From positions 1,922,001 through 1,986,000 of the forward strand of contig NZ_CP022297.1 in the NCBI RefSeq assembly GCF_017310015.1: 64,000 nucleotides of DNA. The letters run 5' to 3'. The first letter of the stretch is position 1, and every line of letters starts with the position of its first letter. The stretch comes from Marinobacterium iners (GTDB lineage Bacteria > Pseudomonadota > Gammaproteobacteria > Pseudomonadales > Balneatricaceae). The position numbers and the translations under genes are program-made. This document shows positions 11,025 to 20,409 of the stretch, piece by piece. Under the pieces are notes generated by a model, which was not told the DNA's origin, did not search any database, and saw nothing but the letters and a program-made list of their open reading frames with translations.

Positions 11025-14000
11025 TCAGCTCTGTTCCGGCTCATAGCCCAGATTGGGTGCCAGCCAACGTTCGGCCTCATCCATGCTCATCCCCTTGCGC
11101 TTGGCATAGCTTTCGACCTGGTCTTCACCAACTTTGGCAACGCCGAAGTATCGCGCATCAGGATGGCTGAAATACCAGCCGCTGACCGCTGCGGTCGGCA
11201 GCATGGCAAAACTGTCGGTCAACGTCATGCCTGCGTTATGCTCCACATCCAGCAGCTCCCATAGCAGAGCCTTTTCAGTATGGTCAGGGCAGGCCGGGTA
11301 GCCCGGAGCGGGGCGGATACCCTGATACTGCTCACGAATCAGTGCATCATTGTCGAGGTTTTCATCCGCGGCATAGCCCCAAAACTCGGTGCGAACACGC
11401 TTGTGCATGCACTCGGCAAAAGCTTCAGCCAAGCGGTCAGCAAGGGCCTTGACCATGATGCTGTTATAGTCATCGTGATCAGCTTCAAACTCGGCGATCA
11501 TTTTATCGATACCGATGCCGGCCGTGACCGCAAATGCGCCGATGTAGTCGTCAACACCCGAGTCATGGGGAGCAACATAGTCACCCAAACAATGGTTGTA
11601 GCGTCCCTCGACTTTTTGCGTCTGCTGACGAAGGTGGTGCACGCGCATGCGAACCTGGTCCCGCGTATCATCGGTATAGATTTCGATGTCATCCGCGTTG
11701 CGGCTGTTGGCGGGGAACAGGCCGATAACGCCACGGGCGCGCAGCTTTTTGTTGTCGATGATATCGCGCAGCATCCGTTTGGCATCTTCATACAGCTTGC
11801 GTGCCTCTTCACCTACAATCTCGTCATCAAGAATGCGCGGGAAGCGCCCAGCCAGTTCCCATGACTGGAAGAAAGGCGTCCAGTCGATGTACTGGCTCAG
11901 CTCTTCCAGGTCATAGTCTTCAAACACATGAATGCCGGGCTTGGCCGGTGCAACCGGAGCGTAACTGCTCCAGTCGATCGGTTGGCGGTTGGCACGGGCG
12001 GCTTCCAGTGTTACTCGGCGCTGATCATTCTGGCGCGCTGCGTGACGTTCGCGTACTGCCTGATATTCATCCTGTATCTCTTTGATGAAATTGATTCTTT
12101 TTGTCTCAGACAGCAGCGATGAAGCAACACCAACAGAGCGCGAAGCGTTGGTAACATGCACGACCTGATTGTTCTTGTAGTTGGGTTCAATCTTCACCGC
12201 CGTATGCGCCTTGGAGGTAGTGGCACCGCCAATCATCAACGGAATGGTAAAGCCCTGGCGCTGCATCTCTTTTGCCACATGTACCATTTCGTCCAGAGAC
12301 GGGGTGATCAAACCGGAGAGGCCAATAATATCGGCGTTGTGTTCACGGGCGGCCTGCAGAATTTTTTCCGAAGGTACCATTACACCCAAGTCAACGATTT
12401 CGAAGTTATTGCACTGCAGAACGACACCAACGATATTCTTGCCTATGTCATGAACGTCACCTTTCACGGTGGCCATGATCACCTTGCCGGCGGAGCTGCT
12501 GGCATTGTCAGCCTTTTCCTCTTCTATGAAAGGCATAAGGTAGGCAACAGCCTTTTTCATCACGCGAGCGGACTTGACCACCTGGGGCAGGAACATTTTG
12601 CCGGCACCGAAAAGGTCGCCCACGATGCCCATGCCATCCATCAGCGGACCTTCAATTACCTGCAGCGGGCGTTCATAGAGGTGGCGACACTCTTCCACAT
12701 CCTCTTCGACATAGTCAGCAATACCTTTGACCAGTGCGTGGGCAAGCCGTTTGTTGACCTCCCAGCTGCGCCACTCAAGATCCTGTTTGACCGATGATTC
12801 GGAGGCGCCGCCCCGGTATTTCTCCGCCAGCTCAAGCATCCGCTCGGTGCCGTCTGCGCGTCGGTTCAGAACGATGTCTTCAACATGCTCGCGCAGATCT
12901 TCCGGCAGGTCATCATAGATCGCCAGCTGGCCGGCATTAACGATACCCATATCCATGCCGTTTTTAATGGCGTGGTACAGGAAGACACAGTGAATCGCTT
13001 CACGCACCTTGTCGTTGCCGCGAAACGAGAAGGAAACGTTGGACACACCACCGGACACCTTGGCGTAGGGCAGGTGCTGCTTGATCCAGCCAGTCGCATT
13101 GATGAAATCGTTGGCGTAGTTGTCGTGTTCTTCGATCCCGGTGGCAATGGCGAAGATATTGGGGTCAAAGATGATATCTTCCGGCGGGAACCCCACCTTG
13201 TCCACCAGCACACGGTAGGAACGCTCACAGATTTCGATTTTGCGCTTGTAGGTATCAGCCTGACCGGATTCATCAAACGCCATGACCACTACAGCGGCAC
13301 CGTACTGACGAATCTTGCGCGCCTGTGCGATGAAGTTCTCTTCGCCTTCCTTGAGGCTGATCGAGTTGACCACACCCTTGCCCTGAATGCGCTTGAGCCC
13401 TTCCTCCATCACATGCCACTTGGAGGAGTCAAGCATGATAGGCACCCGTGAGATGTCAGGCTCAGAGGTGGTCAGGTTCAGGAAGCGGTTCATCGCGGCT
13501 TCGGCATCCAGCATCCCTTCATCCATGTTGATGTCGATGATCTGGGCACCGTTTTCCACCTGCTGGCGGGCCACTTCAAGTGCTGTTTCGTAGTCACCCT
13601 CCTTAATCAGGCGACGGAACTTGGCCGAGCCGGTGACATTGGTGCGCTCACCCACATTGATGAACAGGGTATCGGCACCAATATTCATCGGCTCCAGACC
13701 GGACAGGCGACACTCGACAGCCAGTTCAGGAATTTTCCGTGGCGCCTGATCCAGCAGTGCTTCGCGAATGACGCGGATATGTTCCGGCGTAGTACCGCAG
13801 CAGCCACCAACGATATTCACAAAACCGGATTGTGCCCACTCGCGGATTTCGTCTGCCATCTGTTCGGGCGTTTCGTCATACTCGCCGAAGGCATTGGGCA
13901 GGCCTGCATTGGGATGCACGGATACGAAGGTGTCGGCTACCCGAGACAGCTCTTCCACATACTGGCGCAGCTCTTTCGGCCCCAAAGCGCAGTTGAGCCC

Positions 14001-14747
14001 AATACTGATCGGGCGGGCGTGACGTACCGAGTTCCAGAAGGCTTCGGTGGTCTGGCCGGAAAGCGTACGCCCGGAGGCATCGGTGATGGTGCCGGAAATC
14101 ATCACCGGCAGGCGAATATCATGCTGCTCAAAGTAGTGTTCAATGGCATAGATCGCCGCTTTGGCGTTTAGGGTGTCAAAAATGGTTTCGATCAGAATGA
14201 TGTCGATGCCACCTTCAAGCAAACCGTCGATGGACTCGGTGTAGGCCTCTACCAGCTCATCAAAGGTCACATTGCGATAACCTGGATCGTTTACATCCGG
14301 TGAAATGGTCGCTGTACGGTTAGTCGGACCCAGCACCCCGGCTACATAGCGAGGGCGGTCAGGAGTTTGGGCTGTTATCCTGTCAGCCGCCTCTCGTGCC
14401 AGGCGGGCAGCAGCCACGTTGATTTCGCGGGTCAACACCTCCATCTCGTAGTCCGCCATGGCGATGCGAGTGGCGTTGAAGGTGTTGGTTTCGATAATGT
14501 CCGCGCCTGCCTCAAGGTAGGCGATATGGATGTCGCGAATGAAATCCGGCTGAGTCAGCACCAGAAGGTCGTTGTTACCCTTAACGTCAAGGTGCCAGTC
14601 GGCAAAGCGTTCGCCACGGTAATCCGCCTCAGACAGCTTGCGCTCCTGGATCATGGTGCCCATGCCGCCATCAAGCATCAGGATACGCTGGTTCAGTGAC
14701 TGGCTGAGCTGTGTGTGCAGATTTTTGTTGTTCACGTGTACATCCAT
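11025..14747 (-). CDS. metH: Cobalamin-dependent methionine synthase
   Basis: This 1,240-residue protein transfers a methyl group from methyltetrahydrofolate to homocysteine through bound cobalamin. All modules are present in order: a zinc homocysteine domain (MLDGGMGTMIQ start; GGCCGTTPEH near residue 310), the pterin domain (INVGERTNVTGSAKFRRLI, INMDEGMLD), the cap and B12 domains (base-off motif DxHxxG in GDVHDIGKNIVGVV), and the C-terminal AdoMet reactivation domain (RPAPGYPACPDHTEK). The chosen ATG (MDVHVNN) follows an AAAGG site; the frame stays open 12 codons further upstream. No cobalamin or S-adenosylhomocysteine riboswitch is visible in the 5' region. Confidence 0.97.
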   Translation of the reverse strand: MDVHVNNKNLHTQLSQSLNQRILMLDGGMGTMIQERKLSEADYRGERFADWHLDVKGNNDLLVLTQPDFIRDIHIAYLEAGADIIETNTFNATRIAMADYEMEVLTREINVAAARLAREAADRITAQTPDRPRYVAGVLGPTNRTATISPDVNDPGYRNVTFDELVEAYTESIDGLLEGGIDIILIETIFDTLNAKAAIYAIEHYFEQHDIRLPVMISGTITDASGRTLSGQTTEAFWNSVRHARPISIGLNCALGPKELRQYVEELSRVADTFVSVHPNAGLPNAFGEYDETPEQMADEIREWAQSGFVNIVGGCCGTTPEHIRVIREALLDQAPRKIPELAVECRLSGLEPMNIGADTLFINVGERTNVTGSAKFRRLIKEGDYETALEVARQQVENGAQIIDINMDEGMLDAEAAMNRFLNLTTSEPDISRVPIMLDSSKWHVMEEGLKRIQGKGVVNSISLKEGEENFIAQARKIRQYGAAVVVMAFDESGQADTYKRKIEICERSYRVLVDKVGFPPEDIIFDPNIFAIATGIEEHDNYANDFINATGWIKQHLPYAKVSGGVSNVSFSFRGNDKVREAIHCVFLYHAIKNGMDMGIVNAGQLAIYDDLPEDLREHVEDIVLNRRADGTERMLELAEKYRGGASESSVKQDLEWRSWEVNKRLAHALVKGIADYVEEDVEECRHLYERPLQVIEGPLMDGMGIVGDLFGAGKMFLPQVVKSARVMKKAVAYLMPFIEEEKADNASSSAGKVIMATVKGDVHDIGKNIVGVVLQCNNFEIVDLGVMVPSEKILQAAREHNADIIGLSGLITPSLDEMVHVAKEMQRQGFTIPLMIGGATTSKAHTAVKIEPNYKNNQVVHVTNASRSVGVASSLLSETKRINFIKEIQDEYQAVRERHAARQNDQRRVTLEAARANRQPIDWSSYAPVAPAKPGIHVFEDYDLEELSQYIDWTPFFQSWELAGRFPRILDDEIVGEEARKLYEDAKRMLRDIIDNKKLRARGVIGLFPANSRNADDIEIYTDDTRDQVRMRVHHLRQQTQKVEGRYNHCLGDYVAPHDSGVDDYIGAFAVTAGIGIDKMIAEFEADHDDYNSIMVKALADRLAEAFAECMHKRVRTEFWGYAADENLDNDALIREQYQGIRPAPGYPACPDHTEKALLWELLDVEHNAGMTLTDSFAMLPTAAVSGWYFSHPDARYFGVAKVGEDQVESYAKRKGMSMDEAERWLAPNLGYEPEQS

Positions 14748-15113
14748 TGCAATAACCTTTGAGAGAGCGCCATTGTAGTCCAAACAGAGGGCGCTTTGCC
14801 TGAGGGCTAGTCATACAGTATTGAAAATATTTTGAGATTGCTGCGTTGCATAAATTTTCCTGAACGCGCACTTATAATTTGAAACAAACGTGCTAGAATG
14901 CACCCGCTTTTTCAGATCGCTGTTTCTCAGGACCAATTCGACGTCCATCCCCTCCATGGCACCCTCAGACTTCCAGCCGGAACCTGTGGGATCACTTTGC
15001 CTATTGAGTGAAGGGGTAGCCGCGGACGGACGTCCGGTATCACAGATACCAGAGAGCGGTGTTAATGAGTACCGGCAAGCCGGTCATACAGAGAGAAGAC
15101 GCAGGTTTTCAGT
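14748..15113 (+). promoter_or_regulatory. metH-panD divergent intergenic region with structured panD leader
   Basis: No gene is seen in these 366 bases. The half next to panD contains several short stem-loops: GGTATC/GATACC at about 15037-15050, ACCGG/CCGGT at about 15070-15084, and a GGACGTCC palindrome at about 15027-15035, preceded by GAAGGGGTAGCCGCGG. Such dense pairing suggests a long structured 5' leader of panD, possibly a regulatory RNA. I could not match it securely to a known riboswitch class. Confidence 0.4.
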
Positions 15114-15548
15114 ATGCTGCAGACATTCTTGAAAGCGAAACTGCACCGGGTAACTGTTACCCATGCAGAGCTTCATTATGAAGGTTCATGTGCCATTGAT
15201 GGTGAGTTGCTGGAGAAATCCGGCATTCGTGAATATGAGATGATCCATATTTACAACATCAACAACGGCGAACGCTTCACCACATATGCCATCAGGGCTG
15301 AAAATGGCAGTGGCGTCATTTCTGTCAACGGAGCGGCCGCGCACAAGGCTCAGAAAGGCGATCTGCTGATTATCTGTTCCTACGTCCAACTGGACGAGCA
15401 GGAGGCAGAAGGCTACCAGCCAACTCTGTGCTACTTCGAGAATGCCAAGTCGGATAACGGCGTCGGCATTACCGATGATGAGCTGCGCGCTCGCAACCAG
15501 CTGACTGGTATGAAGTCAGCCATCCCGGTCCAGACAAGCGACATGTAA
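15114..15548 (+). CDS. panD: Aspartate 1-decarboxylase (proenzyme)
   Basis: This enzyme makes beta-alanine from aspartate for pantothenate and coenzyme A. It is a pyruvoyl enzyme activated by self-cleavage at a Gly-Ser bond, visible here in YEGSCAID (Gly-24/Ser-25). The catalytic lysine and tyrosine region (KAKLHRVTVTHAELHYEGS; IRAENGSGVISVNGAAAHKAQKGDLLIICSY) is intact. At 144 residues it is about 18 longer than the usual form because of a C-terminal tail (QLTGMKSAIPVQTSDM). panB and panC are not adjacent. Confidence 0.95.
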   Translation: MLQTFLKAKLHRVTVTHAELHYEGSCAIDGELLEKSGIREYEMIHIYNINNGERFTTYAIRAENGSGVISVNGAAAHKAQKGDLLIICSYVQLDEQEAEGYQPTLCYFENAKSDNGVGITDDELRARNQLTGMKSAIPVQTSDM

Positions 15549-15566
15549 CGCAAAACTGGATTGAAG

Positions 15567-15599
15567 AACCCGCCCGGCACTCGCCGCGCGGGTTTTTTT
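15567..15599 (+). terminator. Rho-independent terminator after panD
   Basis: The stem AACCCGC / GCGGGTT has a GC-rich loop and is followed by seven T residues. It lies 18 bases after the panD stop. Confidence 0.9.
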
Positions 15600-15884
15600 A
15601 GTGTCTTTTGTTGCTGATAGGTATTTACCCCTAATTGGTGACACCATGTCGACACTTTGAGACTATTCGTTTCATATGTGATCAGCATCAATTTTACCGA
15701 AGCCTGCAGCATGGCTCGCTTTCCGGCCCTGCAGCCTTTACCGAAGTAGCTGTTTACGCCTTTTGTCTTAGTTTACTCGGGAAGAACTTTCGCTAAAGTG
15801 TCGCCACCTGCCTCAGGGACTGTCAACAATACAACTATAAACCTCCTGAGCTATTCACCAACCCGAGAGTTAGAGGCCGCTGCG

Positions 15885-17780
15885 ATGTCTTACCATGCAG
15901 AGTACACCAAGTCTGTTGAAAACCCGGAAGCCTTCTGGGCCGAAAAGGCGGCAGACCTGCCCTGGTTCAAACAGCCCCAAACCATCCTCTCCAAGGATGA
16001 AAACGGCATTGACCGCTGGTTTGCGGATGGCGAAATGAACACTGCCTATATGGCACTGGATCATCATGTCGAAAATGGCCGTGGTGACCAATTGGCTGTC
16101 ATCTATGATTCACCGGTCAGCAATACCAAGCGCCAGCTGACCTATCGCGAAATGCGTGATCAGGTGGCACTGTTCGCCGGGGTACTCAAGGCGCAGGGCG
16201 TGGAGAAAGGCGATCGCGTTGTAATTTATATGCCAATGGTGCCGGAAGCCCTGATCGCAATGTATGCGGTTGCACGGCTGGGGGCGATTCATTCCGTGGT
16301 ATTCGGTGGCTTTGCACCTCACGAGCTTGCAGTTCGCATAGATGATGCTGAGCCTAAGGTGGTAGTAACAGCTTCCTGTGGTCTTGAAGTCTCGAAAATC
16401 ATCGAATACAAGCCAATGTTGGACGAGGCAATCGAGCAATCTGCTCACAAGCCTGAAAAGTGCATCATACTGCAGCGTCCGCAGGCAAAAGCCAGCCTGA
16501 TTGCCGGCCGCGACCTGGACTGGGAAGAGGCCGTAGCATCTGCAGAGCCGGCCGATTGCGTGCCGGTAAAAGGCACCGACCCACTCTACATCCTTTACAC
16601 CTCAGGCACGACAGGCAAGCCCAAGGGCGTAGTGCGTGATAACGGTGGCCACGCTACCGCGCTGAAATACTCCATGAAGGCGATTTACAACATCGACGCC
16701 GGCGATACATTTTTGGCCGCATCCGATGTTGGCTGGGTTGTAGGGCACTCCTACATTGTCTACGCACCACTACTGGCAGGTGCAACCACTATTGTTTACG
16801 AAGGCAAGCCCGTACGCACACCGGATGCTGGTGCATTCTGGCGCCTTTGTGAAGAGTACAAGATCAAGGCTCTGTTTGCCGCACCGACAGCGTTCCGCGC
16901 CATCAAGAAAGAAGATCCTGACGCCAAAGAGATCAGCAAGTACGACCTGTCCAGCCTTGAGATCATCTTCATGGCAGGTGAGCGCCTTGATCCACCAACC
17001 TACCACTGGACCATTGAAAAAACCGGCAAACCAGTCATCGATCACTGGTGGCAGACCGAAACCGGCTGGGCCATTTGTGGCAACTTGATGGGCATCGAGC
17101 AAAAAGAGCCCAAGCCGGGCTCTGCCACCTTGCCGGTGCCAGGCTTCAATGTGCAGATTCTGGACTCGGAGGGTAATCAGATGCCGGCAGGCGAGCAGGG
17201 CTCTATTGCCATCAAGTTGCCACTGCCACCGAGCTGCCTGCCGACCATTTGGGGCAACCATGAGCGCTTCCGAGCCGGCTACCTGTCTGACTTCCCGGGC
17301 TATTACACATCTGGTGATGGCGGCTACAAGGATGAAGACGGCTACGTGTTCATCATGGGCCGCACTGATGACGTCATTAACGTAGCAGGCCATCGCTTGT
17401 CTACCGGCGAAATGGAAGAGATCGTTGCCGATCATCCCGCTGTTGCCGAATGCGCCGTCATCGGTATCAATGACGCACTTAAAGGGCAGGCCCCCATTGG
17501 TCTGGTCTTGCTCAAGGATGGCATCGATGTGGACGAGGCTGTTCTTGAAAAGGAACTGGTCGCAATGGTACGCAAGGAGATCGGCCCGATCGCCTGCTTC
17601 AACCGCGCCATCGTGGTACAACGCCTGCCCAAAACTCGTTCCGGCAAGATCCTGCGCAAGCTGCTGCGCCAGATCGCGGATGGTCAGGAATACACTGTAC
17701 CGTCCACTATCGACGACCCGGCCAGCCTGTCTGAAATTGAAGACATCATGGACAATCATGGCCTGGTTCAGCACAACTGA
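15885..17780 (+). CDS. prpE: Propionyl-CoA synthetase (PrpE-type acyl-CoA synthetase)
   Basis: This 631-residue AMP-forming enzyme activates propionate (and probably acetate) to the CoA thioester. The P-loop is YTSGTTGKPKGVVRDNGGHATAL; the VVRDNGG extension marks PrpE rather than acetyl-CoA synthetase. The WWQTETGWAI motif, the hinge region (GRTDDVINVAGHRLSTGE) and the acetylatable lysine motif PKTRSGKILRK are all intact. The frame stays open 29 codons upstream, but the ATG at 15885 has a GAGG site and starts at the conserved MSY.. residues. It stands alone, without prpBCD genes. In this lineage it could feed propionyl-CoA toward polyhydroxyalkanoate synthesis, in line with the phasins; that is inference. 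Confidence 0.92.
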   Translation: MSYHAEYTKSVENPEAFWAEKAADLPWFKQPQTILSKDENGIDRWFADGEMNTAYMALDHHVENGRGDQLAVIYDSPVSNTKRQLTYREMRDQVALFAGVLKAQGVEKGDRVVIYMPMVPEALIAMYAVARLGAIHSVVFGGFAPHELAVRIDDAEPKVVVTASCGLEVSKIIEYKPMLDEAIEQSAHKPEKCIILQRPQAKASLIAGRDLDWEEAVASAEPADCVPVKGTDPLYILYTSGTTGKPKGVVRDNGGHATALKYSMKAIYNIDAGDTFLAASDVGWVVGHSYIVYAPLLAGATTIVYEGKPVRTPDAGAFWRLCEEYKIKALFAAPTAFRAIKKEDPDAKEISKYDLSSLEIIFMAGERLDPPTYHWTIEKTGKPVIDHWWQTETGWAICGNLMGIEQKEPKPGSATLPVPGFNVQILDSEGNQMPAGEQGSIAIKLPLPPSCLPTIWGNHERFRAGYLSDFPGYYTSGDGGYKDEDGYVFIMGRTDDVINVAGHRLSTGEMEEIVADHPAVAECAVIGINDALKGQAPIGLVLLKDGIDVDEAVLEKELVAMVRKEIGPIACFNRAIVVQRLPKTRSGKILRKLLRQIADGQEYTVPSTIDDPASLSEIEDIMDNHGLVQHN

Positions 17781-17800
17781 GCAACTTGAATTAGCTAACA

Positions 17801-17826
17801 AGGGCAGCCACAGGGCTGCCTTTTCT
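17801..17826 (+). terminator. Rho-independent terminator after prpE
   Basis: The stem GGCAGCC / GGCTGCC has an ACAG loop and is followed by TTTT. Confidence 0.85.
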
Positions 17827-17923
17827 GTTTTGATTACTCAATAAGTCCTGATACGGTCGTAACTGACGCTCCATCTGGTAAACTGCCTGTTTAAAGATAC
17901 CCTTCAAGGCCCCTGCGTCCGTT

Positions 17924-20281
17924 ATGCGAACCATCTCTTTTCGCGCACTTCTGATCACCTCCAGCCTTTTATTGTTGCTGATCTTCTTTGGCATGACAGT
18001 CTACAGTTTGAATGAACGCCAGAATCTGCTTCAGCAACAGCTGGATCGCAAGGCTGACTCATTGCAACAAAGTTTTGAACTGACATTGCACGAGCAGGAA
18101 AACAAAATGATATTGCTGGCCTCCATGGTGGCAGCCGACCCGGTGGTGCAGGAGCTTTTCTACCATGGATCTCGCATGGTCGTGATAGAAGGGGGAGGCA
18201 AGGGCGGTGAAGAAGCAGCCCGGCTCCGAAAGTCCCTGTTTGATCGAGTGGCACCTGCATGGCGGCAGATGCAGGAACAATATGCACTGCGCCAGCTGCA
18301 CTTCCACCTGCCACCGGCAAAATCCTATCTGCGCGTCCATGCCCCCGACCATTTTGGCGACGATCTTTCATCCATCCGCCCCATCATTGTAAACACCAAT
18401 CACACAGGCAAGTCTCAGACCGGCTTTGAAATTGGACGCGTTTATTCTGGTATTCGTGGTGTCACGCCTGTGTGGTACACCCGCCAGGATGGAACGCTGG
18501 CGCATGTCGGAGCACTCGAGGCAGGCGCTTCGGTTGACAGTGTATTGAGCCGGCTGGCACCCATGCTGGATGCCGAACTGACCCTGCTGCTAAATCGAAA
18601 GGATGTTGAGCGAACTGTCTGGGACGAGTTCAAGCCAGAACCTGTATCAGCCTGTGATTGTTACATAGAAGCCACAACCTCAGACCGCGTTACCCAATGG
18701 ATGCAGCGCTCAAAACTTTCATTTGATGAGCTAAGTCAGCAGGGCAGTGTTCAGATATTGAACTGGGAAGAGCGCGTATACAGTCTGGCACGCTTCCCAC
18801 TACAGGATTACAGCAGTCAGACAGAGAACTCAGCCCTGCCACCTCCTGGTATTATCATCAGCTGGCAGGATATAACCGAACTCTGGCATGAAGAGCGGCG
18901 CGCTCAACAACTTCTGATTCTGATTACAGCAGGGGCCTATATGCTGACCCAGCTGCTGCTTTTGCTTTTGCTGCGCCGGCTGAGAGAAATGATGCAACAG
19001 CGCGTGAATGCAGCCGCCGCGGAGGCGGAGCAGGCACAGCTGCAACTCACCAGTCTGCTGAGCGACTCTCCTGTTGTTACCTACAGCCTTCGCATTCCCG
19101 GCACTTCACTTGACTACATATCACCCAACTGCACACATCTGCTTGGCTATCATCCAGAACATATTATTGGGGACGACCACTGGTGGGTTGAGCATATTCA
19201 TCCACACGATCGCGAGTATGTTCGCCAGACGCTGGATTGGACTCAATGGCCGACAAAGGGCATTCGCAGACGTTATCGACTGCAGCACAACAACGGCCAG
19301 TGGCGCTGGATCGAAGACAGGTGCCGCGCATCGCGCTCTGTAGATGGAGTGCAGATGCTGAATGGGGTATTACTTGATATTACAGCGCAGCACCGCGCTG
19401 AAGAAGCTCTTAAAGAAAGTGAACGCAGCTTGAGAAGGGCACAACGAATAGGCGCTGTAGGCAGCTGGGAATATCACTTTGCTGATCAGTCACTTACCTG
19501 GTCAGAAGAAACCTACCGCATTTTTTCGGTTACACCGGAGCAAACACCAGACTATGCTCTGTTTATCAGCCGAGTCCACCCGGACGACCGTGAACTCGTC
19601 GACAGCACTTGGCACAATGCCATACAAGGCGGTCGTTACGACCTTGAGCACCGCGTTGTTGCTGGCGGAGAGGTCCGCTGGGTACGTGAAATGGCTGATT
19701 TCGAGCACGATGAAACTGGAGTGTTACGGGCCACCGGAATGGTGCAGGACATTACAAGCCAGAAACTGCGTGAACAAGAACTACATCGACTGGCCACAAG
19801 TGATGCACTGACCGGGCTCGCCAATCGGCGCTATTTCATGGAGCGTCTGGAGCAGGAAAGGGCGAGGGCGGTCAGATTTAATACGCGCTGCGGCCTGATG
19901 ATGATAGATCTGGACCACTTCAAGCAGGTCAATGATCAGTTTGGCCACGCGACTGGTGACCGAGTACTCAAAGCCTTCGCAGATACGGCCGCCACCCAAC
20001 TGCGCCAGATCGATATTATTGGCCGCATCGGAGGTGAGGAGTTTGCCGTCCTACTTCCAGGCACAGACATGGAGGGTGCCAAGATTTTAGCTGAGAGGCT
20101 GAGGCTGGCCATAGCCGCAATCAGTTTTGCAGACATTCACTCATTGCACGTTACTACCAGTATCGGTGTAACCGTCATCACTAAAGCGGATCATGAAGTG
20201 GATGCGCCACTGGGCCGGGCTGACAAGGCCGTATATACAGCAAAGCATAATGGTCGCGACCGAATAGAGATTGCCGAATGA
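17924..20281 (+). CDS. Membrane sensor diguanylate cyclase (periplasmic sensor, two PAS, GGDEF)
   Basis: This 785-residue protein makes cyclic di-GMP from GTP. Order: transmembrane helix at about 8-28, a periplasmic domain of about 300 residues, a second helix at about 327-350, two PAS domains (about 377-490 and 500-615, both with PAC-like ends such as VLLDITAQHRAEE and GMVQDITSQKLREQ), then GGDEF to the C terminus. The active site is GGEEF at about residues 702-706, preceded five residues upstream by an RxxD product-inhibition site (RQID), so it should be catalytically active and feedback regulated. The periplasmic domain contains a DCYIEA cysteine stretch and is not recognised. It lies directly upstream of a second cyclic-di-GMP locus. 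Confidence 0.9.
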   Translation: MRTISFRALLITSSLLLLLIFFGMTVYSLNERQNLLQQQLDRKADSLQQSFELTLHEQENKMILLASMVAADPVVQELFYHGSRMVVIEGGGKGGEEAARLRKSLFDRVAPAWRQMQEQYALRQLHFHLPPAKSYLRVHAPDHFGDDLSSIRPIIVNTNHTGKSQTGFEIGRVYSGIRGVTPVWYTRQDGTLAHVGALEAGASVDSVLSRLAPMLDAELTLLLNRKDVERTVWDEFKPEPVSACDCYIEATTSDRVTQWMQRSKLSFDELSQQGSVQILNWEERVYSLARFPLQDYSSQTENSALPPPGIIISWQDITELWHEERRAQQLLILITAGAYMLTQLLLLLLLRRLREMMQQRVNAAAAEAEQAQLQLTSLLSDSPVVTYSLRIPGTSLDYISPNCTHLLGYHPEHIIGDDHWWVEHIHPHDREYVRQTLDWTQWPTKGIRRRYRLQHNNGQWRWIEDRCRASRSVDGVQMLNGVLLDITAQHRAEEALKESERSLRRAQRIGAVGSWEYHFADQSLTWSEETYRIFSVTPEQTPDYALFISRVHPDDRELVDSTWHNAIQGGRYDLEHRVVAGGEVRWVREMADFEHDETGVLRATGMVQDITSQKLREQELHRLATSDALTGLANRRYFMERLEQERARAVRFNTRCGLMMIDLDHFKQVNDQFGHATGDRVLKAFADTAATQLRQIDIIGRIGGEEFAVLLPGTDMEGAKILAERLRLAIAAISFADIHSLHVTTSIGVTVITKADHEVDAPLGRADKAVYTAKHNGRDRIEIAE

Positions 20282-20409
20282 TATGTATTTTTAATACTTA
20301 ATACATAACCGGTACTAAAACGCCATGGAACAGCTATGCCTGATCTGTGACATATATCCTTATTAATATTGCGGTATATTGAACAGGTTCAAACACTAAG
20401 GCCCATAAC

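Noticed and set aside
14748..14900. Cobalamin or S-adenosylhomocysteine riboswitch upstream of metH
   Set aside because: Neither the B12-box nor the conserved SAH-riboswitch core is seen on the minus strand in this short region.
14985..15113. Manganese (yybP-ykoY) riboswitch before panD
   Set aside because: The GGGGTAGC stretch is reminiscent, but the conserved internal loop sequences and the opposite loop are not convincingly present, so I only describe a structured leader.
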